Source: JAEKNW01 sp963677815 (GTDB lineage Bacteria; Cloacimonadota; Cloacimonadia; Cloacimonadales; JAFGVF01). Taken from it: a DNA stretch of 64,000 nucleotides. Position 1 is the stretch's first letter. Every line of letters begins with the position of its first letter. The DNA lies in contig OY782499.1 of NCBI GenBank assembly GCA_963677815.1, forward strand, positions 930,001 to 994,000. The letters run 5' to 3'. A program made the translations under genes and the position numbers. The notes beneath the pieces are model-generated. The model worked only from the letters and a program-made list of their open reading frames with translations, had not been told where the DNA came from and did not search any database. Shown here one piece after another: positions 8,930 to 22,481 of the stretch.

Positions 8930-10221
8930 TTTTCCTCCTGATTATATCCAACTTCAAAGTGAAAGTGTCCGTTTGTTGTATAGTCATGTTTATCCCATTT
9001 TATTAAAAGCTCTGAACCTTGATAAACACGGCCTGAGATTCCTCCATCTCCATAAGTATCAATACAATGAACATAATACTGGCCTGGGAGTAATTCAAGT
9101 TGTTGTAAAACAGTAGATCCTGGATTCTCAAATGTTTGAAAGTTTGGGAATATTGTTTCATTAGTTCCTTGTTTTCTTATATTCCAGGATGATTCATAAC
9201 TGTCAAAATCAACAGTTAAAATCAAGTAAATTAAATCATTTGAGATTTCTGATACTTCAATTTCATATTCATTTGAATAGTCAGTATATTGAACAGGAGA
9301 ATTATAGTCATTATAAGCTCTAACTCTGTAAGTTAAAATATCTCCAAGGTCATAAGCTGAAACATCATTATCCGTATAGGTTTCTACATTCATTTCAGAA
9401 ATATTTTCAATTTCAATAAAATTTCCATCATTTATTTTACGTTCTATAAGAAAGCCTGTTTCAAGATTGGAATAATCATTCCAAAATAGCTCTATTGAAT
9501 GGTCAGAGCTATTAGTGGCATAGAGATTAGCTGGAGCAGATAATGAGAAATTATACATTGAAAAGTTAGAGACTTGTGAAGATAGAATATTTGGTTCAAA
9601 TTGACTTGAAGTTTTGACCTGAACGCTATAAGTTGAGCCAAAGTCTAAATCTCTAATTATTGCTTCAGTAATATTGGCTTCAACTGAAACTGATGTAACA
9701 AGGCCATTAGAATCAGAGACTACTACATCAAAATAATCTTCATTATCACTGTTATCATTCCAAGTTAATAAGATATCAGTGTTACTTAGAGCATTGCCAA
9801 AGATGTTTGATGGAGCATCCCATCTAGCAGATTTAATCTGAATAGTATCAGTAGCAGTCATACCTGATTCGCTAACAACATCTAACCTGTAGTCATAATA
9901 AGTATTTTCAGAAAGTTCATCATCAGTAAAACTAGTTATTGATGCATCATTAAAAACTGCAATTTTCTGATTATTCCTAAAAAGTCTATAAAGTTTAAAA
10001 TCTGCATCTGATGATTCTTCCCAAGTTAAGTTTACCAGTGATGTTCTGATATTACCACTTTCATAACCAACTGTAAAATCATCCCCATCTTTTAATAATT
10101 GGTGATTAAATTGAGAGTCCGCTACTTGTTCCAGCTCATGGTTATTAATATCCATAGGTGATTCACAAGCAATTAGTAACAACAAAGCCAACAAGATAAT
10201 GTAGTAAGTTACTTTCTTCAC
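8926..10221 (-). CDS. lipoprotein with fibronectin type III domains
   Basis: 431 residues. The N-terminus is a lipoprotein signal with lipobox LIAC (Cys19). At least three FN3-like modules follow: about 40-130 (TSLVNLTWEESSDADFKLYR), 130-225 (ILLTWNDNSDNEDYFDV) and 228-330 (IELFWNDYSNLETGFLIER). The last 100 residues form a separate β-domain with the motif HCIDTYGDGG, which is seen in secreted proteins of Bacteroidetes-like bacteria. Its stop overlaps the start of the β-barrel gene by 4 nt, so the pair is probably one surface unit. A TTGACA/TATTCC promoter lies about 100 nt upstream. The role is inferred to be surface binding or assembly; no enzyme domain is visible. Confidence 0.8.
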   Translation of the reverse strand: MKKVTYYIILLALLLLIACESPMDINNHELEQVADSQFNHQLLKDGDDFTVGYESGNIRTSLVNLTWEESSDADFKLYRLFRNNQKIAVFNDASITSFTDDELSENTYYDYRLDVVSESGMTATDTIQIKSARWDAPSNIFGNALSNTDILLTWNDNSDNEDYFDVVVSDSNGLVTSVSVEANITEAIIRDLDFGSTYSVQVKTSSQFEPNILSSQVSNFSMYNFSLSAPANLYATNSSDHSIELFWNDYSNLETGFLIERKINDGNFIEIENISEMNVETYTDNDVSAYDLGDILTYRVRAYNDYNSPVQYTDYSNEYEIEVSEISNDLIYLILTVDFDSYESSWNIRKQGTNETIFPNFQTFENPGSTVLQQLELLPGQYYVHCIDTYGDGGISGRVYQGSELLIKWDKHDYTTNGHFHFEVGYNQEEK

Positions 10222-10315
10222 TTTTTCCTCCTAATGTTTTGAAATAGTCAAAAATAATACTAGCAAATTAAGATATTTTCCTTACAATAATGCAGTACTA
10301 TTATCACTCTTCACA

Positions 10316-10344
10316 GGAATAATTTCCTCATTAAAAGTTGTCAA
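10316..10344 (-). promoter_or_regulatory. putative promoter of the lipoprotein/β-barrel pair
   Basis: Minus strand TTGACA (10344-10339), 17-bp spacer, TATTCC (10321-10316). It lies in the divergent gap with the radical SAM gene. Confidence 0.5.
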
Positions 10345-10389
10345 TATTTTTTTCATAGACAATAATCCCTAGTAAAGTAAACTTGCTTT

Positions 10390-12036
10390 ATGAAAAAAAT
10401 AACACTTCTCGGAATTAATGCTCGTTTTACTCATTCTAACTTAGCCTTATTTTATCTAAAAATGGCTATTGAAGACTTGCCCTATCAAGTAAGTCATCTA
10501 GAAGAGAGTATAAATCAAGACAAATTTAAAATATTAGCTAAAGTTGTTAAATCACAAGCAGATATACTCGCTATATCAACCTACATTTGGAATCGTGATA
10601 TTGTTACTTTCATCTTCACTGCCCTAAAAAAGATTAGTCCACAAACCATAGTTGTTTTAGGAGGTCCAGAAGCTGGCTATAATACTTCATACTGGCAGGC
10701 AAGAGAAATTAAACCTGATTATATCATTGTTGGTAGTGGTGAAGCAGCTTGGCGTTCTTTAGCAATAAATGACTTTAATAATCAAGAAATGATTATCCAA
10801 ACCTCAAATTATTCCTTTCAAGAAATTAATTTTCCTTACAGAAATGAAGATTTTTCTCAGTTAAAAAACAAATATATCTATTATGAAGCATCTAGAGGTT
10901 GTCCTTTCAAATGTTCCTTCTGTTTATCTTCTCGCTTAGATCAGAAACTGGAATATAAAAATATTGATTTAATAATCAAAGAATTGAAGGTTATTTTGAG
11001 TAATAAGCCCAAAATAATTAAATTTGTAGATAGGTCTTTCAATGCTGATACTAAGATTTCCCAAGCTATTTGGAAGTTTATAAATTCTCTCGAGATTGAT
11101 ACAAAATTCCATTTTGAAATCCACCCAGCTCTCTTAAAAGAAGCAGACTTTGCTATCCTGAGTAAAACACCTAAAGATAGGATTCAATTTGAAATTGGTG
11201 TTCAATCAACTAATCCCAAAACTATTTCAGCAATTAATAGGAATCATCATTTCCAAAAATATAAAGATAAACTAAAAAAGCTATTAGATATAAGAAATAT
11301 TCATACTCATTTGGATTTAATACTCGGCCTACCTTATGAAAATAAGGATTCTTTTCTAAACTCCTTGAATGACCTGCTTGAGCTAAAAGCAGATGTTATT
11401 CAACTAGGTTTTCTAAAAGTATTACCCGGAACCGAACTGGCAAGTAAAGAAGAGGAGTATGGCTTAGAATATGATTCCCTACCACCTTATCAGATTCTTT
11501 CTACAAAGTGGTTACCCTTTATTGATATGATGTTTTTCTATGATTTTGAAGATATCTTTAATCATATCTATAATAGTTCTCGTCTAAGATATACCTTAGC
11601 CTATATTAGCTCACAGCTTGATAGACCTGTTGATTTTTTTACTCTTTTCACTGAATATCTTCAAGACAATTTTGAGATTAGTAATAGTAACTGGATTAAC
11701 ATATTCTATACATTAAGACAGTTTATTTTTGAAACATACCCACAAATTGATAAAGACTTAATAGATGATTATTTATCTTGGGATTGGTTATTACATTCTC
11801 GTAAGAATAACCTACCAGATTTCATAGATAGACAAGAAAATCATAACTTTAAACATCAAGTATTTCAAGCCTTAAAAGATAAAGAGGATAATAGCTGGGA
11901 AAGTTTGCTGGGTTCAAAAGTTAAAAATCTCAATAACTGTGCTTTTTTTGTAGCAAGAAGTAATAAATTTAAAAAGAATATCCTAAATGGCAAAACAAAA
12001 GCTTTATTATTCTCTTCAGATCTAGTGTTTCTCTAG
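10390..12036 (+). CDS. B12-binding-type radical SAM protein (DUF4080 type)
   Basis: 548 residues. The N-terminal third is a Rossmann-like cobalamin-binding-type domain (starting KKITLLGINARFTHSNLAL), with the glycine-rich VVLGGPEAGY and IIVGSGEAAW motifs. The radical SAM core follows, with the 4Fe-4S motif CPFKCSFC at about residues 175-182 and GVQSTNPKTISAINR further on. The C-terminal 170 residues match the DUF4080 region usual in this subgroup. These enzymes use AdoMet and probably cobalamin; the substrate of this subgroup is not established. The ATG has no clear Shine-Dalgarno. It is followed by the antiporter after 81 nt on the same strand. Confidence 0.85.
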   Translation: MKKITLLGINARFTHSNLALFYLKMAIEDLPYQVSHLEESINQDKFKILAKVVKSQADILAISTYIWNRDIVTFIFTALKKISPQTIVVLGGPEAGYNTSYWQAREIKPDYIIVGSGEAAWRSLAINDFNNQEMIIQTSNYSFQEINFPYRNEDFSQLKNKYIYYEASRGCPFKCSFCLSSRLDQKLEYKNIDLIIKELKVILSNKPKIIKFVDRSFNADTKISQAIWKFINSLEIDTKFHFEIHPALLKEADFAILSKTPKDRIQFEIGVQSTNPKTISAINRNHHFQKYKDKLKKLLDIRNIHTHLDLILGLPYENKDSFLNSLNDLLELKADVIQLGFLKVLPGTELASKEEEYGLEYDSLPPYQILSTKWLPFIDMMFFYDFEDIFNHIYNSSRLRYTLAYISSQLDRPVDFFTLFTEYLQDNFEISNSNWINIFYTLRQFIFETYPQIDKDLIDDYLSWDWLLHSRKNNLPDFIDRQENHNFKHQVFQALKDKEDNSWESLLGSKVKNLNNCAFFVARSNKFKKNILNGKTKALLFSSDLVFL

Positions 12037-12117
12037 GTACCCATTAACAAAAAAACTTTGTCAGTTTACTAATTTCTATTTACTTTATATATAAAAAAGA
12101 AAGAAATGGAGATGATA

Positions 12118-14604
12118 ATGAGCATATTCCCTGCCCATGATCCTGTATTGATATTTTCGATAGTAATGACAACTGTTTTAATAGCTCCTCTTTTAGCTGA
12201 GAAATTACGTTTACCTGGCATTATTGGACTAATATTTTTTGGTATAGTCTTAGGACCACATGTCTTAAATGTTCTAGAAAAAGATAGAGCAATTGACCTC
12301 TTAGGTAAAATTGGACTGCTCTATATCATGTTTCAAGCTGGTCTAGAGATTAACTTAGAAGAAATTAAAAGAAATAAGCACCTAAGTATTAATTTTGGTT
12401 TAATGACTTTCTTAATACCTCTAATACTAGGTACAGCTGGTGCTTTTTACATTCTAGATATGTCTCTACCTGCTTCTATCCTATTAGCAAGCATGTTTTC
12501 CTCTCATACCCTTCTCACTTTTCCAATAGTAAGTAGAATGGGACTAGCGAAGAGGAAATCTGTAACAGCAACAATTGGCGGAACAATTATTACTGATACC
12601 TTAGCTTTCTTTGTTTTAGCCACAATTGCAGCTATCCACACAGGCCAAGTCTCAGCTATGTTTTGGATTAAACTTATAGCCTTTTCCCTCATTTATGGTG
12701 CAATAGTTCTTATCTTTCTTCCCAAAATTACTACTTGGTTCTTTAGAAGATTTTTTACTGAATCAGGAGTTGAGGACTATGTTTTTGTTATCACAGCTTT
12801 ATTCTTATCTGCTCATTTCTCCCACATGATTGGCTTGGAACCTATTATAGGTGCTTTCCTTGCTGGACTCACCTTAAATCCTTTAATACCTGAAAAAGGG
12901 CTTTTAATGAACAGAATCCAATTTGTTGGGAACTCTCTCTTCATTCCTTTCTTTTTAATATCAGTAGGAATGCTGATAAACCCTATAGTTTTATTTACAA
13001 CTAAATCAGCAATCTTGGTATCTCTGGTAATGATTGTCATTGCTCTTTTATCTAAAGACATAGCTGCAAGATTATTTTCTTACTTAGCAAAATTCTCTAA
13101 AAACGAAAGAGGTTTGATTTATGGTATGAGTGTGAATCAAGCTGCAGCAACCCTGGCTGCTGTTCTCGTTGGATATAACATTGGTATTTTCACAGAAGGT
13201 ATTCTCTCTGGAACTATAATGATGATTGTTGCTACAAGTTTAGTTGGCTCTATTGTTACTCAGAAATACGCTAAAAAGATAGTTATCAGTACTAAAAATG
13301 AGCTTCAAGACATTCCAAGTAAAATGAGTTTGAATAGAATACTCATTCCCCTTCTCAAAGAAAAAGATGTTGCACCATTGATGGATTTCTCTTTTCTCTT
13401 GCAAAATAAAGGGAGTCACGAACCATTATATCCTCTGCATGTATCTCTTGAAGGTTCAAATGTAGAATCAAAGATTGTTGAAGGAGAAGGGATTTTGGCT
13501 AAGGCTAGTATTAGATCCAATTCTAATCAAAAGAATTCTATTCCTCTTAACAAAATTGATTCGAATATTTCTGCATCTATCCTAAAGACTATTAATGAAC
13601 AAAGAATCAATAAAGTTATCTTAGGTTGGAGTGATAATGGTCCATTCTTGTCTTCTTTCTATGAGACTACTACAGAACAAGTTACTAAATATTGTTTAGA
13701 GATGATATTAATTGCCAACCTAATAAAACCTGTTAATATTACTAAGAGAATTATCCTGATAGTACCTCCTTACCTTTATAGACAAGCCGGATTTACTGAT
13801 ACAATTAATTCTCTTAAACTAATTAAGAATGAAATTTCTGCAGAATGGTTAATAATCGCAGAGGAAGAAACATATAATGAAATCAAACATCACTTTAGTA
13901 AGCAAAAATCAGATGTTGATTTTAAAGCTGTTAGAAGCTGGAAATCTGTTATCAATCTAATCAATTCCATAATTGAACCTACAGACTTGATTATTCAAAT
14001 CTTGGCAAGAAAAGGTTCCTTAGCCTGGAGACTAAGCTTCGATCAGCTAGCTAACCATCTATATAAAGCTTTTCCAGATAATAATTTGATTGCTTCCTAC
14101 CCTTATCTCTATACTGAGCAAGAGCTTGAAAAGAACCAGTATGATCAAGTAGAAATCTCCGAACTAAGAACTACTTTCATTAATAATCTTATTCCAGCTA
14201 CTAATGTTTATTTCAACCTTAAAGAAAAGAAACCTGAAGCTGTTTTTGCTAATATATTCCAAAATAGTATGATTGATGAGAAGCAACAAGTCCTTAAGCA
14301 AATGGTAGAAGTACTTCATGATTTTCCTCTTGAATTAACTAGTGAAATAGTCCTTATCCATACAAGAACCACTCTTGTAAAAGAATATAAAGTATATATA
14401 GCAGTTAATCCTGCTGGTTTTGATATTCCTAAAATAGATAATGTTCATAAGATTATGATTATCCTTTTATCACCTCAAGATAAATCAACCCAAAGTCACT
14501 TGAATATTCTTTCTCAGATTTCTCAGACTGTAACTCAGGATAATTTCCTAACAGCTCTACTTCATGCCAAAGATTTTCAAGAATTTAGTCGGTTAATGAA
14601 CTAG
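12118..14604 (+). CDS. CPA2-family cation:proton antiporter with cytoplasmic USP-like tail
   Basis: About 828 residues. The start at 12118 is chosen because GGAG at 12108-12111 is well placed for it; ATGs at 12106 and 12112 are in frame. Residues 1-390 contain about 12 membrane helices with the family signatures EKLRLPGIIGLIFFGIVLGP and FQAGLEINLEEIKR, and the EPIIGAFLAGL helix. This matches KefB/NapA-type Na+(K+)/H+ exchangers of the inner membrane. The remaining 430 residues are soluble and resemble two universal-stress-protein-like folds, which regulate transport in related antiporters. I see no TrkA-N (RCK) domain. The transported ion cannot be told from sequence alone. Confidence 0.85.
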   Translation: MSIFPAHDPVLIFSIVMTTVLIAPLLAEKLRLPGIIGLIFFGIVLGPHVLNVLEKDRAIDLLGKIGLLYIMFQAGLEINLEEIKRNKHLSINFGLMTFLIPLILGTAGAFYILDMSLPASILLASMFSSHTLLTFPIVSRMGLAKRKSVTATIGGTIITDTLAFFVLATIAAIHTGQVSAMFWIKLIAFSLIYGAIVLIFLPKITTWFFRRFFTESGVEDYVFVITALFLSAHFSHMIGLEPIIGAFLAGLTLNPLIPEKGLLMNRIQFVGNSLFIPFFLISVGMLINPIVLFTTKSAILVSLVMIVIALLSKDIAARLFSYLAKFSKNERGLIYGMSVNQAAATLAAVLVGYNIGIFTEGILSGTIMMIVATSLVGSIVTQKYAKKIVISTKNELQDIPSKMSLNRILIPLLKEKDVAPLMDFSFLLQNKGSHEPLYPLHVSLEGSNVESKIVEGEGILAKASIRSNSNQKNSIPLNKIDSNISASILKTINEQRINKVILGWSDNGPFLSSFYETTTEQVTKYCLEMILIANLIKPVNITKRIILIVPPYLYRQAGFTDTINSLKLIKNEISAEWLIIAEEETYNEIKHHFSKQKSDVDFKAVRSWKSVINLINSIIEPTDLIIQILARKGSLAWRLSFDQLANHLYKAFPDNNLIASYPYLYTEQELEKNQYDQVEISELRTTFINNLIPATNVYFNLKEKKPEAVFANIFQNSMIDEKQQVLKQMVEVLHDFPLELTSEIVLIHTRTTLVKEYKVYIAVNPAGFDIPKIDNVHKIMIILLSPQDKSTQSHLNILSQISQTVTQDNFLTALLHAKDFQEFSRLMN

Positions 14605-14626
14605 ATATTTACTTTTTTACAAAGTC

Positions 14627-14682
14627 GATTGTTACTCTCTCTAATGAAATCCAATGAACTATTGAGTAACTAACAATCAAGG
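14627..14682. repeat. family D palindromic repeat (D1)
   Basis: GATTGTTACTCTCTCTAATG at the left pairs with TTGAGTAACTAACAATCAAG at the right, giving a hairpin of about 56 nt. Related copies are at 39861-39918 and 54883-54942. It sits 20 nt after the antiporter stop. Confidence 0.65.
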
Positions 14683-14736
14683 AACCTATAACATAATAAA
14701 ATATAAAGGTGGAAGTATCCCTGCGACCCATATAAA

Positions 14737-14860
14737 TCCCCTTTCAGCTCGTAAGAGCGTCTGAGAGGGGTGGCCGATTAGACCGGGGAGAGTAAACAAT
14801 CCCCTTTCAGCTCGTAAGAGCGTCTGAGAGGGGTGGCCGATTAGGCCGGGGAGAGTAAAC
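14737..14860 (+). repeat. family B two-hairpin repeat, two tandem copies (B1, B2)
   Basis: Two units (14737-14799 and 14800-14860) repeat at 63 nt. Hairpin 1 is CCCCTTTCA-GCTC, loop GTAA, GAGC-(GTC bulge)-TGAGAGGGG. Hairpin 2 is GGCC-GATTA-GACC in B1 and GGCC-GATTA-GGCC in B2, versus GGTC/GACC elsewhere, which is a compensatory change. The rest of the 14605-15236 gap holds D1, an A-rich stretch without genes, and the rRNA promoter. Confidence 0.75.
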
Positions 14861-15075
14861 ATTCACCTTTGTGAGGGGGAAAATAGGGGGTGTTTTCAAA
14901 AATCCACCTCAACAAAATTCCCATCCTTAACCAAAAAACAAACACAAAAAACTCAAAAGAAGAAAAAAAATATCAAAAATATTAGACCATAGATATATGA
15001 CTAAATAACAGTAGCTAAAAAGGTCAATATGTCCTGTTATCTTAGCATAAAAATTCAAAAAGTTAAAAAAAGCTA

Positions 15076-15103
15076 TTGACAAGAAATAGGTCTCCAGTAG
15101 TTT
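15076..15103 (+). promoter_or_regulatory. rrnP: putative rRNA operon promoter
   Basis: TTGACA (15076-15081) is followed after 16 bp by TAGTTT (15098-15103), about 135 nt before the 16S gene. It is the only good promoter in the leader. Confidence 0.5.
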
Positions 15104-15151
15104 GACGAAACCAATGCGAGGGAGCGAAAGTTTTCTTGGAAACGTTGGAAA

Positions 15152-15164
15152 GATCTTTGAATAA
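15152..15164 (+). promoter_or_regulatory. boxA-like antitermination site in the rRNA leader
   Basis: GATCTTTGAATAA resembles the boxA (Nus factor) element commonly found in rRNA leaders. Just after it, 15180-15210 (GTTATAGAGTGAATGAATG... AGTAAACTTG) can pair with 16794-16820 downstream of the 16S to form the 16S processing stem. Confidence 0.45.
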
Positions 15165-15236
15165 TTTTAAAAGTTAAAAGTTATAGAGTGAATGAATGAA
15201 GTAAACTTGCGAGAGACAGGAACACGATTTATAATA

Positions 15237-16773
<1,537 letters not shown>

Positions 16774-16877
16774 TAAAGGAGAAATAGTTTCTTGATAAGT
16801 TTACTTTTTCATTCTATAACGAAATAATAAAAATTTTACAGTAAATAGAGTGCAATAGAGTGTGTATAATTAATTTT
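16774..16877 (+). other. 16S-23S internal spacer without tRNA
   Basis: About 104 nt. It holds the 3' arm of the 16S processing stem and the 5' arm of the 23S stem: ATAGAGTGTGTATA near 16856 pairs with TATATACACTCTAT near 19768. There is no cloverleaf; the usual tRNA-Ile/tRNA-Ala pair is absent. Confidence 0.8.
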
Positions 16878-19760
<2,883 letters not shown>

Positions 19761-19783
19761 ATTTTTTATATACACTCTATAAT

Positions 19784-19807
19784 CTCTTACTGTTAGCACA
19801 GTAAGAG
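19784..19807. other. perfect hairpin in the 23S-5S spacer
   Basis: CTCTTACTG-TTAGCA-CAGTAAGAG, a 9-bp stem just after the 23S processing arm. There is no T-tract, so it is probably a processing or stabilising hairpin. The rest of the spacer (19808-19905) is AT-rich without a tRNA. Confidence 0.5.
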
Positions 19808-19910
19808 AATGAAGAATTAATAATTAAAAGTGAAAAATATAAAACACCAAGAAGATTATTAATAATTCAAGCACAAGAATGAAAGTAAAATAAACATTTT
19901 TGACAGGGGT

Positions 19911-20033
<123 letters not shown>

Positions 20034-20048
20034 GACCCCTGCTTTTTT

Positions 20049-20283
20049 AGTGAAAAATGAAAAGTGAAAAGTTGTGGTATTGCTTAGCAATGATGTTGAT
20101 ATATTTCAGCAGGGGACAAAGATGAACTACTTCTGCTGGCCATCTTTGACCCCTGTTTTTTTAGTGAAAAATGAAAAGTGAAGAGTGAAAAGTTGTGGTA
20201 TTGCTTAGCAATGATGTTGATATATTTCAGCAGGGGACAAAGATGAACTACATCAGGCTGGCCATCTTTGACCTTGCTTTTTT
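20049..20283 (+). repeat. two tandem 5S-derived miniature hairpins
   Basis: Two units (about 20049-20162 and 20163-20283) start AGTGAAAAATGAAAAGTG. They share TATTGCTTAGCAATGATGTTG and end in a stem CAGGGGACAAAGATG / CCATCTTTGACCCCTG plus T-run. The stem and trailing sequence copy the 5S terminal helix and its downstream TTTTTTAGTGAAAAATG, with the 5S core missing. They look like internally deleted 5S duplications that would act as extra terminators. A separate GCGGATG-ACCA-CATCCGC hairpin follows at 20296-20313. Confidence 0.7.
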
Positions 20284-20332
20284 ATAACTGGGAGTGCGGA
20301 TGACCACATCCGCAAAGGCTTTGAACGGTTTC

Positions 20333-20368
20333 GAAAAAAAAGCCTTAGGTCTAAATCCCAAGGCTTTC
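20333..20368 (-). terminator. terminator of the Hsp20 gene
   Basis: On the minus strand, AAGCCTTGGG...CCTAAGGCTT is followed by eight T, about 35 nt after the Hsp20 stop. Confidence 0.7.
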
Positions 20369-20401
20369 TATCATAAGCTTATTTATGTTTGATAGGAGAG
20401 G

Positions 20402-20806
20402 TTAATCAATAGTAATCTGTTTAGCTGCTTCCATTTCTTTTTTCCTAATTATAAGATCTAAAACTCCATTTTCGAGTTTTGCTGAAATATCATTACTTAC
20501 GCAATTATCAGGAAGTGATAAGGTTCTCATATATTTACCAGAGAATCTTTCTTCCCTGTGAATTGTTCCATTTTCGACTTTGTTCTCGACATTTTTCTCA
20601 GCTTCAATAGTTAATTGGTTATTTTTTACAGTAACCTTAATATCACTTTTGTCAAATCCAGGAAGGTCAGCCTTGATAACAAACTCTTTTTCGTTTTCAA
20701 TAATATCAAGAGCCATTCTTCTAGCATCATCAGCTTCAAAGTTGTTAAGCAACTCATCAAACAAAGACCAACTAGGCATATAGTTTCTAGTTTTTAAAAA
20801 GTTCAT
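20402..20806 (-). CDS. hsp20: Hsp20/α-crystallin small heat-shock protein
   Basis: 134 residues, the usual length for the family. A short N-terminal arm (MPSWSLFDELLNNF) precedes the α-crystallin domain (about 38-130). That domain carries the classic motifs EFVIKADLPGFDKSDIKVTV, REERFSGKYMRTLSLPDN and the β8/β9 block AKLENGVLDLIIRKK. It is an ATP-independent holdase that keeps unfolding cytosolic proteins soluble. The C-terminal I-x-I motif is weak (KQITID). The TAGGAGG site precedes the ATG. It is monocistronic with its own terminator; I see no CIRCE operator in the 130-nt upstream gap. Confidence 0.95.
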   Translation of the reverse strand: MNFLKTRNYMPSWSLFDELLNNFEADDARRMALDIIENEKEFVIKADLPGFDKSDIKVTVKNNQLTIEAEKNVENKVENGTIHREERFSGKYMRTLSLPDNCVSNDISAKLENGVLDLIIRKKEMEAAKQITID

Positions 20807-20939
20807 TTTTTCCTCCTAAAGTTTAGTTATTATTTTTTTTTTAATTTTTAATTACACTAGTATTATAATGCAAAAATTTAAAGAAGCAAATAAAAATTAG
20901 CAGAAAAATAAAAAGACTGCTAAAAAACTATAAGATGGC

Positions 20940-22481
20940 TTAAAACTTGTAATATTCGAACTGTTGGACTTTATATTCAGTATCTTCAATAATCTCAGTT
21001 TGGTTATTGATGGACTTAGCTTTAGAAAAATCTCTTTCAAATTTTGTGAATTCACTAAGGAAAATAAGGGCTATAGATAAGAGCACACTAGTTGCTATTA
21101 TCCCAAATTTACTAAGGTATTTGGACAGATTATAATCGAATTTGCTAGGTATAAAATGAAAGAAATAACTTATTATAAGGGCAAGGCTAACAAACTTATA
21201 TTCTAAAAACCAATTATTTAGCTGGGAAAATGATATATCAGAGAATATTGTTGTAAGCATAATCCAAGCATTTTGAACTGTATCAGCTCTGAAGAAAACC
21301 CAAGTCAAACAAATGAAATTAAAAGTAAGTAACCAAGAGATAGCTTTAAAACTTGAAGAAAGAAAATGCTTTTGCCTAATCACTTTAGCCAAAGTACTAT
21401 TGAACCAAATTCTATGAACTACTAAAGCTAGTCCATGTAAGCATCCCCATGTAATATAGGTCCAGAAAGCGTTAGGTCTTACATGCCAAAGTCCTCCTAA
21501 TAGCATGGTAATCATAAGATGAAGATAAACATTTCCTTTTCTATTACCTCCAAGAGGAATATACAGGTAATCTCTAAGCCAAGTAGAAAGTGAGATGTGC
21601 CATCGAGACCAAAAATCTTTTACAGAAAGAGCTCTATAGGGAAAATTGAAGTTTTCCAAGAGTTTAAAACCTAGGAGTCTAGCTAATCCAATTGCCATAT
21701 CAGAGTAGGCTGAGAAATCGCAATATATCTTCATTGCATAGGCATATACAGCCAGCAAATTTGTTATGCCATCAAAAGAAGTAGGGTTGGCAAAAACACT
21801 TTGGATATAATGTAAGGCAAGGAAATCAGCTATCAAGATTTTTTTAAATAGTCCGTTAAGTATGAGAAGGAGAGATTCAGAAATATCAGTATTAGATAGT
21901 TTTTTCTGCTTATTAATCTGAGGTAAAAAATCAGCAGCTCTAACAATAGGTCCTGCTACAAGTTGTGGGAAGAAAGAGACAAAGAAGGCAAAATCAAGGA
22001 AAGATGATACTGGCTTCAGTTTCTTACGATAAATATCAATTGTATAGCTCATCGTTTGAAAAGTGAAGAAAGATATACCTGCGGGGAATATGATATTTAA
22101 TGGGGAAATTTCACTTGTAGATAGAGAATTAAAAGCTTCAATAATATAATTAGTATATTTAAAATAGGATAAGGAAGCTAGATTCCAAATTATACTTAAA
22201 ACAAGATAGATTTTGGCTTCTGACTTATTATGATAAATTAGCCTACCAAGTATGAAGTTTATTAGAGCCGTTCCTAGTAATAGTAACCAAAATATACCAG
22301 AAGTTTTGTAAAAGAAAAACAAGGAAAAGGCTAAAAGATAGATTGTTCTTAATTTAACTTTTTTAACTACATAAGGATAGCCAAAAAAAACAAGTGCTAT
22401 AAATATTAAGAAAGATGGAGAATTAAATTGGATTGGATTTTGAGAATTATAAGTGAAAAACTCTATTATTCTAGCAAACAT
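20940..22481 (-). CDS. MBOAT-family O-acyltransferase (AlgI-like)
   Basis: 513 residues with about 10-11 membrane helices. Signatures include FFPQLVAGPIVRAADFLPQI, KIYCDFSAYSDMAIGLARLLGF, FPYRALSVKDFWSRWHISLSTWLRDYLYIPLGGNR and the helix with the conserved His (MLLGGLWHV...WGCLHGLALV). Such proteins move acetyl groups across the membrane to polysaccharides. The ATG overlaps the last base of the SGNH hydrolase stop, so both are translated together. This gene pair is the standard partnership for O-acetylation of an exported polymer: MBOAT brings acetyl across, SGNH transfers it. The polymer itself is unknown because no glycosyltransferases lie nearby. Confidence 0.9.
   Translation of the reverse strand: MFARIIEFFTYNSQNPIQFNSPSFLIFIALVFFGYPYVVKKVKLRTIYLLAFSLFFFYKTSGIFWLLLLGTALINFILGRLIYHNKSEAKIYLVLSIIWNLASLSYFKYTNYIIEAFNSLSTSEISPLNIIFPAGISFFTFQTMSYTIDIYRKKLKPVSSFLDFAFFVSFFPQLVAGPIVRAADFLPQINKQKKLSNTDISESLLLILNGLFKKILIADFLALHYIQSVFANPTSFDGITNLLAVYAYAMKIYCDFSAYSDMAIGLARLLGFKLLENFNFPYRALSVKDFWSRWHISLSTWLRDYLYIPLGGNRKGNVYLHLMITMLLGGLWHVRPNAFWTYITWGCLHGLALVVHRIWFNSTLAKVIRQKHFLSSSFKAISWLLTFNFICLTWVFFRADTVQNAWIMLTTIFSDISFSQLNNWFLEYKFVSLALIISYFFHFIPSKFDYNLSKYLSKFGIIATSVLLSIALIFLSEFTKFERDFSKAKSINNQTEIIEDTEYKVQQFEYYKF

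Noticed and set aside
8781..9116. 111-codon plus-strand frame
   Set aside because: Antisense to the coupled lipoprotein and β-barrel genes, with no RBS and no recognisable domain.
16774..16877. tRNA-Ile or tRNA-Ala in the rRNA spacer
   Set aside because: No cloverleaf, no GTTCRANYC-type T-loop and too short a spacer.
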